Of a stretch of DNA of 64,000 bases, positions 44,260 to 57,321 are shown in pieces. The notes beneath the pieces are model-generated. The model was not told the origin of the DNA. It worked only from the letters and a program-made list of their open reading frames with translations, and did not search any database. A program made the translations under genes and the position numbers. The first letter of the stretch is position 1. Each line of letters starts with the position of its first letter. The stretch is from SIG459 sp045538735 (GTDB lineage Bacteria; Bacillota; Clostridia; Oscillospirales; Oscillospiraceae), in NCBI GenBank assembly GCA_045538735.1, contig JAZSRY010000063.1, positions 28,981 to 92,980 on the forward strand, read 5' to 3'.

Positions 44260-45147
44260 TCAGACCTTCAGATAGTTTCTGATGGCAACAGTACTGCCGA
44301 AAACGCCGACAATAAGTCCGATTCCGAGAAATACCGCCAGCATGGGCCAGAGAAGAACTTCAAAGGCAACAACACTGACAAGGGTACCGATAAGGCTGGT
44401 CATAAGCTTATCGGTGACAAGGCTATAGAGACCCCACTGGACAAAGAATGCAATGGCACCGCCCAGAAGACCAAGGATAAGACCCTCAACAACAAAGGGG
44501 AAGCGGATGAATGCATTGCTTGCGCCCACCATCTTCATGATGGCGATCTCTTCTCTGCGGCTATAGGTTGCGAGTTTGATGGTGTTGTTCATAATGAACA
44601 CGCTGACAACAAACAAAATTGCGATGATGATAAGAGAAACAACGCTGATAATATTGCGGACAACAATAATTGCCTTGCCTATTTCAAGCTCGGCACCAAC
44701 ATCTGCAATGCCGTTCACTGCCTTAATGTCTGCAGCGGTGCTCTCCATAAGAGCCAGATCCTCCATATGGATAGCGTATCTGTGGCGGAGCGTTGTATCG
44801 GGCAGATCATCAAATCTGGAGTCATCATCATACTCAGCCTTAAAGCTTTCAAAAGCTTCCTCGCGGGAAACAAAGCGTACGGAGCTGACATTGCTGATAG
44901 CCTCAATGCGATGCTGGAGATCCATAGCCTCTTCGTCGCTGAGATTCTCGTCAACAAATGCAAGGATTTCATTGTCGCGCTCCATCTCGCCTATCATTTC
45001 GTTGATGTTGAAGCTGAGAAGAGAGAAGCTGCCCATAATAAGGAGGCATGCGACAATTATGGTCACGGATGCAAAGGACATAAATCCGTGAGTAAATATA
45101 CTTTTAATACCCTCTTTTATGAGGTGAAAGAGTCTGTTAAGCTTCAT
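44260..45147 (-). CDS. ftsX: Cell division protein FtsX
   Basis: About 295 residues. Four membrane helices: one near the start (FASVTIIVACLLIMGSFSLL), an extracellular domain (about 50-155), then three C-terminal helices with the loop TYSRREEIAIMKMVGASNAFI, the FtsX signature. ATG 45147 overlaps the last 11 nt of ftsE and is preferred over a frame from 45174. It transmits ATP-driven movement from FtsE to the cell-wall hydrolase encoded next. Confidence 0.95.
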   Translation of the reverse strand: MKLNRLFHLIKEGIKSIFTHGFMSFASVTIIVACLLIMGSFSLLSFNINEMIGEMERDNEILAFVDENLSDEEAMDLQHRIEAISNVSSVRFVSREEAFESFKAEYDDDSRFDDLPDTTLRHRYAIHMEDLALMESTAADIKAVNGIADVGAELEIGKAIIVVRNIISVVSLIIIAILFVVSVFIMNNTIKLATYSRREEIAIMKMVGASNAFIRFPFVVEGLILGLLGGAIAFFVQWGLYSLVTDKLMTSLIGTLVSVVAFEVLLWPMLAVFLGIGLIVGVFGSTVAIRNYLKV

Positions 45148-45826
45148 ATGCGTAATACCCATCCATTCCGTCACTGACTACACTGCCTGCCTCAAGAGAA
45201 ATAACACGCTTGGCAAAGGCATTTACCAGTTCCTTTTCGTGAGTAACAACCAGAACGGTTGTACCCAGTTCGTTGATCTTCTGGAGCAAAAGCATGAGCT
45301 CAAGGCTCTTTGCGGGGTCAAGGTTGCCGGTAGGCTCGTCCGCAATAATGATGCGGGGACGGTTTACAAGAGCTCTTGCAATGGCAACACGCTGCTGCTC
45401 ACCGCCGGAAAGCTCCTGAGGGAGACGCTTCTCGCGGCCTTCAAGACCGACAAGAGCCAGAACATAGGGTACGCGGTCCTGAATTTCCTTCTTGGATGCA
45501 CCCACAACATGCATTGCAAAGGCAACATTTTCGTAGACTGTCTTATCCTCGATAAGACGGAAATCCTGGAAAATAACGCCGAGAGTGCGGCGGAACTTGG
45601 GCAGCATACGGCGGCGAATATGGCTAAGGTCATATCCGTTGACGCTAATTTCACCCTCACTGGCTTTTATCTCACCGGTGAGAAGCTTGATAATAGTGGT
45701 TTTGCCGCTTCCGGAAGGACCGACGAGAAATACAAACTCACCTTCATCAATATTGATGTTAAGGTGATTTGCAGCGACAGTTCCGCTGGTTTTATAAACC
45801 ATTGAAACATCGTTCATTGAAACCAT
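45137..45826 (-). CDS. ftsE: Cell division ATP-binding protein FtsE
   Basis: 229 residues. Walker A GPSGSGKTT near 36-44, Q loop IFQDFRLI, signature LSGGEQQRVAIARALV, Walker B IIIADEPTGNLD and the switch His in VVTHEKEL. The sequence DFRLIEDKTVYENVAFAM is typical of FtsE. Starts at ATG behind GGAGGAATGTG. Overlaps ftsX by 11 nt. Confidence 0.95.
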   Translation of the reverse strand: MVSMNDVSMVYKTSGTVAANHLNINIDEGEFVFLVGPSGSGKTTIIKLLTGEIKASEGEISVNGYDLSHIRRRMLPKFRRTLGVIFQDFRLIEDKTVYENVAFAMHVVGASKKEIQDRVPYVLALVGLEGREKRLPQELSGGEQQRVAIARALVNRPRIIIADEPTGNLDPAKSLELMLLLQKINELGTTVLVVTHEKELVNAFAKRVISLEAGSVVSDGMDGYYAYEA

Positions 45827-45908
45827 AAATCACATTCCTCCATTTTATTGGACTCAATCTACATGCAAAAAGCATCAAATTTGCTTCCTGCTCTAATAAA
45901 TTTCAAAA

Positions 45909-47000
45909 TTAATACTGCTTACCCTGAGAGTTGAGGTACTTTTTAACCATAAGGGCAACCTTAAAAATGATTGCATGGTCAAACTCACGCAGGTCAAGAC
46001 CGGTGAGCTTCTTTATCTTCTCAAGACGGTAAACCAGAGTGTTTCTGTGAACAAAGAGCTTGCGGCTTGTTTCGGAAACATTCAGGTTGTTTTCAAAGAA
46101 CTTATTGATGGTGAAAAGGGTTTCCTGATCAAGACTCTCAATGGGGTTCTTCTTGAAAACTTCGGAAAGGAACATCTCGCAAAGAGTGGTGGGAAGCTGA
46201 TAGATAATGCGGCCGAGACCGAGATTTTCATAGTGGATGATGCTGTTGTCATCATCAAATACCTTGCCCACTTCAATAGCGACCTGTGCTTCCTTATAGC
46301 GGTCGGCAAGCTCACGGAGATGGTGAGCGGTGGTGCCAATACCGATGACGGTTTTAATACCGAATTCCTTGCTCATAGCATCCTCTATACTCTTGGCAAT
46401 TGCAAAAAGCTCAGAGTTATCGTGGGAAGGAGCCATTTCCTTGATAAGGACAAGGTCGCTTTCAGAAATGGAAAGAACAAAGTCGCGCTGTCTGTCGGGG
46501 AAAAGGCTCTGGAGAAGCTCAATAGCGGATACATCGCTCTTTCCTACCTGACGGATAAGGAAAACAACGCGATAAATATCTGCTGCAAAGTGGAGTTCCT
46601 TTGCGCGGACATAAACATCACCGGGAAGGATATTATCGGAAATTATATTCTTGATAAATGTTGCCTTGTCATGCTTCTCTTCATAATTGGTCTTTGCCTC
46701 ACCCATTGCGACGGATGCGAGAACGCATACGCATCTTGCAATAGCATCATGACCGTTGACAAACACGGCATAATCAAACTGAGAATCAATGCTTCCGAAA
46801 ATCTTATATGTATGCGCGGGGGTTGTAAAAATCTGGTCAGGAGCTTCGCCGGATATGCTCTGAACATCCTCAAGCAGAGATCCTATAAGGCTCAGCTCGT
46901 TGCAGGCAACAACATAACCCTGATTATTAACAACGCCGAAGGTGCGGTCTGTTGCATCCTTCATCTGAACAATAACGCTCTGGAAAATTCTGTTAGACAT
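45909..47000 (-). CDS. CdaR/PucR-type helix-turn-helix regulator
   Basis: 363 residues. A sensor-like N-terminal part (VVNNQGYVVACN; about 1-120), a central GGDEF-related CdaR domain (FGIKTVIGIGTTAHHLRELADRYKEAQ; about 205-255) and a C-terminal PucR HTH (FENNLNVSETSRKLFVHRNTLVYRLEKI, about 305-335). Ligand unknown. ATG follows AGGAGG. It stands upstream of ftsEX with an 80-nt gap; whether it regulates that cluster is unproven, though in this family regulation of neighbours is common. Confidence 0.87.
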   Translation of the reverse strand: MSNRIFQSVIVQMKDATDRTFGVVNNQGYVVACNELSLIGSLLEDVQSISGEAPDQIFTTPAHTYKIFGSIDSQFDYAVFVNGHDAIARCVCVLASVAMGEAKTNYEEKHDKATFIKNIISDNILPGDVYVRAKELHFAADIYRVVFLIRQVGKSDVSAIELLQSLFPDRQRDFVLSISESDLVLIKEMAPSHDNSELFAIAKSIEDAMSKEFGIKTVIGIGTTAHHLRELADRYKEAQVAIEVGKVFDDDNSIIHYENLGLGRIIYQLPTTLCEMFLSEVFKKNPIESLDQETLFTINKFFENNLNVSETSRKLFVHRNTLVYRLEKIKKLTGLDLREFDHAIIFKVALMVKKYLNSQGKQY

Positions 47001-47300
47001 AATATGTCCTCCTATATGTTTTACGTCATGCCAAAGAACATGAACATGGCAAAATTTATATACAATTTACACTAAACCACATAATACAATAATGTTCAAT
47101 AAATTTCAATAGAATTTGTATAATTTTTCAACAAATCAACAAATTTATTGTTATTTACGTAAAATTTAGGGTATCTTATTTGTGATTTTCATCAGTAGAT
47201 ACAAAAATCAACACCATTTTTCATTGAAAACAACATATTGGTCATTATGACGAGTCCGTCATTTTCCATAATTAACATAATATTTTAATTAAGCAATTAT
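47001..47300. other. AT-rich intergenic region
   Basis: No gene is visible. It contains the upstream region of the CdaR-type gene on the minus strand, including a TATATAAA-like -10 near 47053-47060 without a clear -35. Several long A/T runs occur. Nothing else could be supported. Confidence 0.4.
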
Positions 47301-47331
47301 TTACCCGAAGCGAAAAAACCGCTTCGGGTAA
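47301..47331 (-). terminator. Terminator behind rsuA
   Basis: TTACCCGAAGCG (47301-47312) pairs with 47320-47331 around a 7-nt loop, 10 nt past the stop of the pseudouridine synthase gene. T-run short. Confidence 0.65.
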
Positions 47332-47340
47332 TAAGACGAA

Positions 47341-48048
47341 TTATTCAAATATTTTTTTGATTTCTTCCTCACTCAATTCTCTGAACTGGCCGCTTTTAAG
47401 TTCCGGATCAAGACTCAGGCCGCCTATGCTGAGGCGATGAAGAGCGGTCACATGCTTACCGCGGGAGGCAAACATTCGCTTCACCTGATGATATTTTCCC
47501 TCATAAACCGTGGCAAGACCCACGCTGGGTCGCTCAATCTCAAGCTTTGCGCTCATGCACTCCGTGCCATCGGAGAGGACTATTCCCTTCTCGAATGCAG
47601 CAATATCGCTCTCATCCAAAACACCTGTAACAGCTGCACGGTAGACCTTGGCTATATGGTGCTTGGGTGAAATTATGTTATGGGAAAACACTCCGTCATT
47701 TGTAAGAAGCAGCAAGCCCGTTGTATCCTTATCGAGACGGCCTACGGGGAAAAGCTCCTGCTTGCGAAGGTTTTCGGGAAGCAGATCAATGACGGTTTTC
47801 TGCTGACTATCCTCCGTTGCAGACAGCACACCGTTAGGCTTATTCATCATAATATAACGGTTCTTTCTATAGTCGAGGCTTTCTCCGTCTATATAAACGG
47901 TTGAAACTTCACCGTCCACCTTCATCTCGGCGGAGGAAGCGATTATATTGTCTACCCTTACTCTTCCCGCTTTGACCAGTTCCTTGGCTTCCCTTCTGGA
48001 AGCACGTCCGGAGTCCGCAATCAGCTTATCAAGTCTTACAAGAGCCAT
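47341..48048 (-). CDS. rsuA: 16S rRNA pseudouridine synthase, RsuA family
   Basis: 235 residues. An S4-like RNA-binding domain (LDKLIADSGRASRREAKELVKAGRV) and the catalytic motif GRLDKDTTGLLLLTND with its nucleophilic Asp near residue 105, then the KVYRAAV and EGKYHQVKRMF segments. Modifies a uridine of 16S rRNA (position 516 in E. coli for RsuA). Divergent from the DUF4830 gene. Confidence 0.93.
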   Translation of the reverse strand: MALVRLDKLIADSGRASRREAKELVKAGRVRVDNIIASSAEMKVDGEVSTVYIDGESLDYRKNRYIMMNKPNGVLSATEDSQQKTVIDLLPENLRKQELFPVGRLDKDTTGLLLLTNDGVFSHNIISPKHHIAKVYRAAVTGVLDESDIAAFEKGIVLSDGTECMSAKLEIERPSVGLATVYEGKYHQVKRMFASRGKHVTALHRLSIGGLSLDPELKSGQFRELSEEEIKKIFE

Positions 48049-48133
48049 AACAGCACCTCACATATTCATCTTTACAATATAATAGCATGTTTTGTCCCGA
48101 GTTTGAATAGTTTAATACAAAGGAGGGACAAAA

Positions 48134-48601
48134 ATGTTTATTTACACATTAAAATTTGACCGCAAAAAAGCAATTTTTATTGTAATAATGGCGGCGCTCA
48201 TACTTTTCGGAATCATTATGCTTGTGACAATCGATGCTCCCGAGAAAGCAGAGCATACCAATGCGAAAGTATCAAGCGAAGAAAAAGGAGCGAACTATCT
48301 TGCTTCTCTTGGCTGGAAGGTTGAACTCCCTGCGCTGAACAAAGAGACAGTGCTAATACCGAAAACCTTCACAGATGTATTCAATAAATATAATGCCCTC
48401 CAGCAAAGTCAGGGTTATGACCTAAAGGAGTACGCAGGAAAAGAAGTTGAACTTTATACATACAAGGTGACAAATCACGAAAGCACGGACACAGTATATG
48501 CTCAGCTATATGTTTTCAAAAACAAGGTTATCGGAGGAGATATTCACTCCTCTTCCCTTGACGGTTTTATGTGCGGCTTGAAAAAGGCGGCGTCAGGATA
48601 A
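48134..48601 (+). CDS. DUF4830 family membrane-anchored protein
   Basis: 155 residues. A basic start, one membrane helix (about 14-34), and a DUF4830 domain: GANYLASLGWKVE, VLIPKTFTDVFNKYNALQQSQGYDL and GKEVELYTYKVTN, ending KNKVIGGDIHSSSLDG. ATG follows AAAGGAGGGA. The family is common in Clostridia and has no known function to my knowledge. Its stop codon abuts the structured element that follows on the same strand. Confidence 0.82.
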   Translation: MFIYTLKFDRKKAIFIVIMAALILFGIIMLVTIDAPEKAEHTNAKVSSEEKGANYLASLGWKVELPALNKETVLIPKTFTDVFNKYNALQQSQGYDLKEYAGKEVELYTYKVTNHESTDTVYAQLYVFKNKVIGGDIHSSSLDGFMCGLKKAASG

Positions 48602-48777
48602 AAGCCTGAGCGATATAATCCGAACCCGAGCCGCGGAGTGGAGATTTTTGAGCATATGTGCTAAGGCAGTGCAAGACGGACTCTTGCAGATGGGCTTTGT
48701 GCCCTTCAATAGCCGACAACGCAGCAATGCCAACGCAGATTTGCTCAAAAACGGGTTTGGATTGCATCGCTAGGCTT
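48602..48777 (+). ncRNA. Candidate structured RNA or small palindromic element, about 176 nt
   Basis: The ends pair: 48602-48628 with 48752-48777 gives 24 Watson-Crick pairs, two G-U pairs, one A-C mismatch and one bulged G. A second perfect 10-bp helix, UUUUUGAGCA (48645-48654) with 48742-48751, is stacked inside across a 16-nt one-sided bulge. Within it lie GCAAGA/UCUUGC (48671-48687), GGGC/GCCC (48692-48704) and a possible GGCA/UGCC closing stem. The two G-U pairs work only if the plus strand is the RNA. No known family is recognised. A minus-strand frame also stays open here. Confidence 0.6.
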
Positions 48778-48785
48778 AAAAAACA

Positions 48786-48815
48786 AAAAGCGGCTTGCCA
48801 AAGCAAGCCGCTTTT
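48786..48815. terminator. Bidirectional terminator between tuf and the structured element
   Basis: AAAAGCGGCTTGC and its complement, loop CAAA, with T-runs on both strands. It ends tuf on the minus strand, 42 nt past its stop, and the DUF4830/structured element transcript on the plus strand. Confidence 0.85.
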
Positions 48816-48856
48816 AATTTTTAACTCAAAGAGTTTATCTTATTGTGAAATAAGAA

Positions 48857-50059
<1,203 letters not shown>

Positions 50060-50120
50060 TGTGGAACATCCTCCTAAAATAAAGTAAATAATAATTTTTG
50101 TTTTTCAACTCAACATACTG

Positions 50121-50149
50121 ATTCTACAGTATTTTCTCTGTATTTGCAA
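50121..50149 (-). promoter_or_regulatory. tuf promoter
   Basis: TTGCAA (50144-50149), 17 bp, TAGAAT (50121-50126) on the minus strand in the 107-nt fusA-tuf gap. Confidence 0.65.
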
Positions 50150-50166
50150 CAGTAATTTTTTAAAAA

Positions 50167-52242
50167 TTACTTGCTGCGGGCGCCTACAATGCTTTCCTGC
50201 AGATTCTTGGGCAGTTCAACATAGTGGCTGGGTTCCATGGAATAGTTTGCACGGCCCTGAGTCTTGCTTCTCAGGTCGGTTGCATAACCGAACATGGAGG
50301 AGAGGGGAACGTTTGCGGTAATCTCTGCTGCGCCGTTACGAATGTCGGTGCCGGCGATGAGGCCGCGGCGAGAGTTGATGTCGCCCATAACGTCACCCAT
50401 ATACTCATCGGGAGCAGTAACAACAACCTTCATTATGGGCTCAAGCAAAGTGGCGCCGGCCTTGTGGCAGGCCTCCTTGAATGCCATGGAGCCGCAGATC
50501 TTGAATGCCATTTCGGAAGAGTCGACCTCGTGGAAAGAGCCGTCAATGAGGGTGACCTTAACGTCAACAACCTGATAGCCTGCAAGGATACCGGCTTCCA
50601 TTGCACCCTGAATACCCTGGTCAACAGCAGGGATATACTCACGGGGAATTGCGCCGCCGGTGATCTTGTCCACAAACTCATAACCCTTACCGGACTCGTT
50701 GGGCTCAACGATGAGCTTGACATGAGCGAACTGTCCCTTACCGCCGCTCTGACGGGCATAGCGGGTGTCAACAGTTGCGCTCTTGGTGATGGTCTCTTTG
50801 TAAGAAACCTGGGGTTTACCGACATTGGCCTCAACCTTGAATTCGCGCAGAAGTCTGTCAACGATGATTTCAAGGTGAAGCTCGCCCATGCCGGCGATAA
50901 TGGTCTGACCGGTCTCCTGATCGGTGTAGCTCTTGAAGGTGGGATCCTCTTCAGCCAGCTTCTGGAGAGCGATAATCATCTTCTCCTGACCGGCCTTGGT
51001 CTTGGGTTCAATTGCAACGCGGATAACAGGCTCGGGGAACTCCATGGACTCGAGAATAATTCTGTTCTTCTCATCGCAAAGAGTGTCACCGGTAGTGGTA
51101 TTCTTCAGACCAACTGCTGCTGCGATGTCGCCGGAATATACCTGGCTCAGGTCTTCACGGTGGTTAGCATGCATCAGCAGGATACGGCTTATTCTCTCAC
51201 GCTGACCCTTGGTGGAGTTATAAACGGTCTTACCGGTCTCCAGAGTTCCGGAGTAAACGCGGAAGAAGCTGAGGCGTCCAACATAGGGGTCGGTCATGAT
51301 TTTGAATGCAAGAGCGGAGAAGGGCTCATCGTCGCTGGGCTTACGCTCAAGCTCCTCATCGGTATCGGGATCGATACCGGTCATCGCTGCGATGTCGGTG
51401 GGAGCGGGCATATAGTCAACAATAGCGTCAAGGAGCTTCTGAACACCCTTGTTCTTATAAGAGGTGCCGCAGACCACGGGGATCATGCTGACGGAAACGG
51501 TAGCCTTGCGAATGGCTGCCTTGATCATATCAGTGGGGATTTCCTCGCCTTCGAGGTACATCATCATGATATCATCATCAAAATCCGAGACGGCCTCGAG
51601 AAGTTTTTCACGGTACTCTTCAGCCAGATCACGCATATCCTCGGGAATCTCCTCGGTACGCATGTCCTTACCAAGCTCATCGTAGTAAATACGTGCGTTC
51701 ATCTCGACCAGGTCGATGATGCCGCGGAAGGTGCTCTCGGAGCCGATGGGGAGCTGGATGGGAACAGCGTTGCACTTCAGTCTGTCATGCACCATCTGCA
51801 GAACATTGTAGAAGTCTGCGCCCATGATATCCATCTTATTGACATATATCATTCTGGGGACGCTGTAGTGGTCGGCCTGACGCCAAACGGTTTCGGACTG
51901 AGGCTCAACGCCGCCCTTTGCGCAAAGGACGGTCACGCATCCGTCAAGGACACGGAGAGAGCGCTCGACCTCAACAGTGAAGTCAACATGGCCCGGGGTG
52001 TCGATGATGTTGATGCGGTGGTTCTTCCAATGACAGGTGGTAGCTGCGGAAGTGATGGTGATACCTCTCTCCTGCTCCTGCTCCATCCAGTCCATAGTGG
52101 CGGTACCCTCGTGGGTCTCACCGATCTTGTAAGTGACACCGGTGTAGTAAAGAATACGCTCAGTAGTGGTAGTCTTACCTGCATCGATGTGGGCCATTAT
52201 GCCGATATTTCTGGTTTTTTCAAGTGAATACTCTCTGGGCAT
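50167..52242 (-). CDS. fusA: Elongation factor G
   Basis: 691 residues. Translocase of the ribosome. GTPase motifs AHIDAGKTTTTE, DTPGHVDF and NKMD near the N-terminus; domain IV signature SGGKGQFAHVKL and the C-terminal MFGYATDLRSKTQGRANYSM. Starts 33 nt behind rpsG. Order rpsL-rpsG-fusA-tuf is the classical str operon. Confidence 0.98.
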   Translation of the reverse strand: MPREYSLEKTRNIGIMAHIDAGKTTTTERILYYTGVTYKIGETHEGTATMDWMEQEQERGITITSAATTCHWKNHRINIIDTPGHVDFTVEVERSLRVLDGCVTVLCAKGGVEPQSETVWRQADHYSVPRMIYVNKMDIMGADFYNVLQMVHDRLKCNAVPIQLPIGSESTFRGIIDLVEMNARIYYDELGKDMRTEEIPEDMRDLAEEYREKLLEAVSDFDDDIMMMYLEGEEIPTDMIKAAIRKATVSVSMIPVVCGTSYKNKGVQKLLDAIVDYMPAPTDIAAMTGIDPDTDEELERKPSDDEPFSALAFKIMTDPYVGRLSFFRVYSGTLETGKTVYNSTKGQRERISRILLMHANHREDLSQVYSGDIAAAVGLKNTTTGDTLCDEKNRIILESMEFPEPVIRVAIEPKTKAGQEKMIIALQKLAEEDPTFKSYTDQETGQTIIAGMGELHLEIIVDRLLREFKVEANVGKPQVSYKETITKSATVDTRYARQSGGKGQFAHVKLIVEPNESGKGYEFVDKITGGAIPREYIPAVDQGIQGAMEAGILAGYQVVDVKVTLIDGSFHEVDSSEMAFKICGSMAFKEACHKAGATLLEPIMKVVVTAPDEYMGDVMGDINSRRGLIAGTDIRNGAAEITANVPLSSMFGYATDLRSKTQGRANYSMEPSHYVELPKNLQESIVGARSK

Positions 52243-52275
52243 TTTTTATGTCTCCTAAAAATCTCCCAAACGGGA

Positions 52276-52746
52276 TTACCAACGGAAGTGTGCGAAAGCC
52301 TTGTTGGACTCGGCCATCTTGTGCATATCTTCACGCTTCTTGACGGATGCGCCGGTGTTGTTGCATGCATCCATGATTTCACCTGCAAGGCGCTCCTTCA
52401 TGGTCTTCTCGCTGCGCTTACGGCTGTAAGCAGTGATCCAACGGAGACCGAGGGTCTGACGACGCTCGGGACGAACCTCGATGGGGACCTGATAGGTAGC
52501 ACCGCCGACACGGCGAGCCTTGACTTCGAGAGCGGGCATGATGTTGTTCATAGCTTCGGTGAAAGCTTCAAGACCGTTCTTGCCGGTCTTCTCCTCGATG
52601 ATTGCAAATGCGTCGTAAACGACCTTCTGGGCTACACCCTTCTTGCCATCGAGCATAACGCTGTTGATCAGCTTGGATACCAGAACGCTGTTATAAACAG
52701 GATCGGGCAGAATTTCTCTCTTGGGAACATTACCTCTTCTGGGCAC
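52276..52746 (-). CDS. rpsG: 30S ribosomal protein S7
   Basis: 156 residues, normal length. Opens MPRRGNVPKREILPDP and carries VGGATYQVPIEVRPERRQ, the core contact with 16S rRNA 3' domain. Ends FAHFRW. Preceded by a 150-nt spacer with a strong hairpin. Confidence 0.98.
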   Translation of the reverse strand: MPRRGNVPKREILPDPVYNSVLVSKLINSVMLDGKKGVAQKVVYDAFAIIEEKTGKNGLEAFTEAMNNIMPALEVKARRVGGATYQVPIEVRPERRQTLGLRWITAYSRKRSEKTMKERLAGEIMDACNNTGASVKKREDMHKMAESNKAFAHFRW

Positions 52747-52818
52747 TTGTACTTCCCTCCTTCATTATGAAATGATTTCAACGGTACTCGAACACGCTTT
52801 TCGTGTGTGTCCGTTTGC

Positions 52819-52849
52819 GCCCTGAGGTTAAATATATTAACAACAGGGC
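52819..52849 (-). promoter_or_regulatory. rpsL-rpsG intercistronic hairpin
   Basis: GCCCTG and CAGGGC enclose a second stem GTTAA/TTAAC with a 5-nt loop. The 150-nt gap is unusually long for this operon. In E. coli S7 represses the str operon by binding the rpsL-rpsG spacer; a similar role here is an inference from position only. Confidence 0.45.
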
Positions 52850-52896
52850 AAATAAATAGATTTGCTGTTGGAAAAATGCTTTAGGAAATGTGATTC

Positions 52897-53322
52897 TTAC
52901 TTCTTCTTGCCGGCCTTGGGACGCTTTGCACCGTACTTGGAACGGGCCTGCATACGTCCGGAGACGCCCTGTGCATCGAGAGTACCACGGATGATGTGGT
53001 AACGTACACCAGGAAGGTCCTTAACACGACCGCCACGGATCATAACCACGGAGTGCTCCTGCAGGTTGTGACCGATACCGGGAATGTAAGCGGTGACTTC
53101 GTAGCCATTGGTCAGGCGAACACGGGCGATCTTACGAAGTGCAGAGTTAGGCTTCTTAGGGGTAGAAGTACGAACTGCAGTGCAGACACCACGCTTCTGG
53201 GGAGAGGGCAGATTGGTTTCCTTGTTCTTCAGAGTGTTCAGACCCTTCTGCATTGCAGGAGAATTGCTCTTGTAGGTAGCCTGCTGTCTTCCCTTTCTTA
53301 CCAGCTGGTTAAAAGTAGGCAT
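52897..53322 (-). CDS. rpsL: 30S ribosomal protein S12
   Basis: 141 residues. Decoding-centre protein. TPKKPNSALRK and GRVKDLPGVRYHIIRG are wild type at the Lys positions where streptomycin-resistance changes usually occur. Basic tail PKAGKKK. It has its own strong promoter, separate from rpoC. Confidence 0.98.
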   Translation of the reverse strand: MPTFNQLVRKGRQQATYKSNSPAMQKGLNTLKNKETNLPSPQKRGVCTAVRTSTPKKPNSALRKIARVRLTNGYEVTAYIPGIGHNLQEHSVVMIRGGRVKDLPGVRYHIIRGTLDAQGVSGRMQARSKYGAKRPKAGKKK

Positions 53323-53412
53323 TGTTTTCCTCCTTTCCTAAAAATTTCCTTTTTTACGAAAAAAATCCGCAAAAAATCACCGTATAGGCATAAAGAGCCC
53401 ACACAATTTCGC

Positions 53413-53441
53413 ATTTTAGCATAATTAACAAAATTAGTCAA
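53413..53441 (-). promoter_or_regulatory. Promoter of the rpsL-rpsG-fusA operon
   Basis: TTGACT (53436-53441), 17 bp, TAAAAT (53413-53418) on the minus strand, about 85 nt upstream of the rpsL start. Confidence 0.75.
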
Positions 53442-53506
53442 GAATTTTTTACGCTTTGGAGAATTTTTTTTGCGGAAATATTTGGGATTTTTCGTCTTTA
53501 CAGCAA

Positions 53507-53537
53507 TAAAAAGGAGCAGCTTTCGCTGCTCCTTTTT
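53507..53537 (-). terminator. rpoC terminator
   Basis: AAAAAGGAGCAGC pairs with GCTGCTCCTTTTT around TTTC, 8 nt past the rpoC stop, with T-rich flanks. It separates rpoBC from the str operon. Confidence 0.85.
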
Positions 53538-53544
53538 GTATTAA

Positions 53545-57318
<3,774 letters not shown>

Positions 57319-57321
57319 ATC

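Noticed and set aside
48567..48806. 79-codon minus-strand frame across the structured element
   Set aside because: It overlaps the palindrome fully, lacks a good ribosome binding site, and the G-U pairs favour a plus-strand RNA. Kept as a test in the finding, not as a gene.
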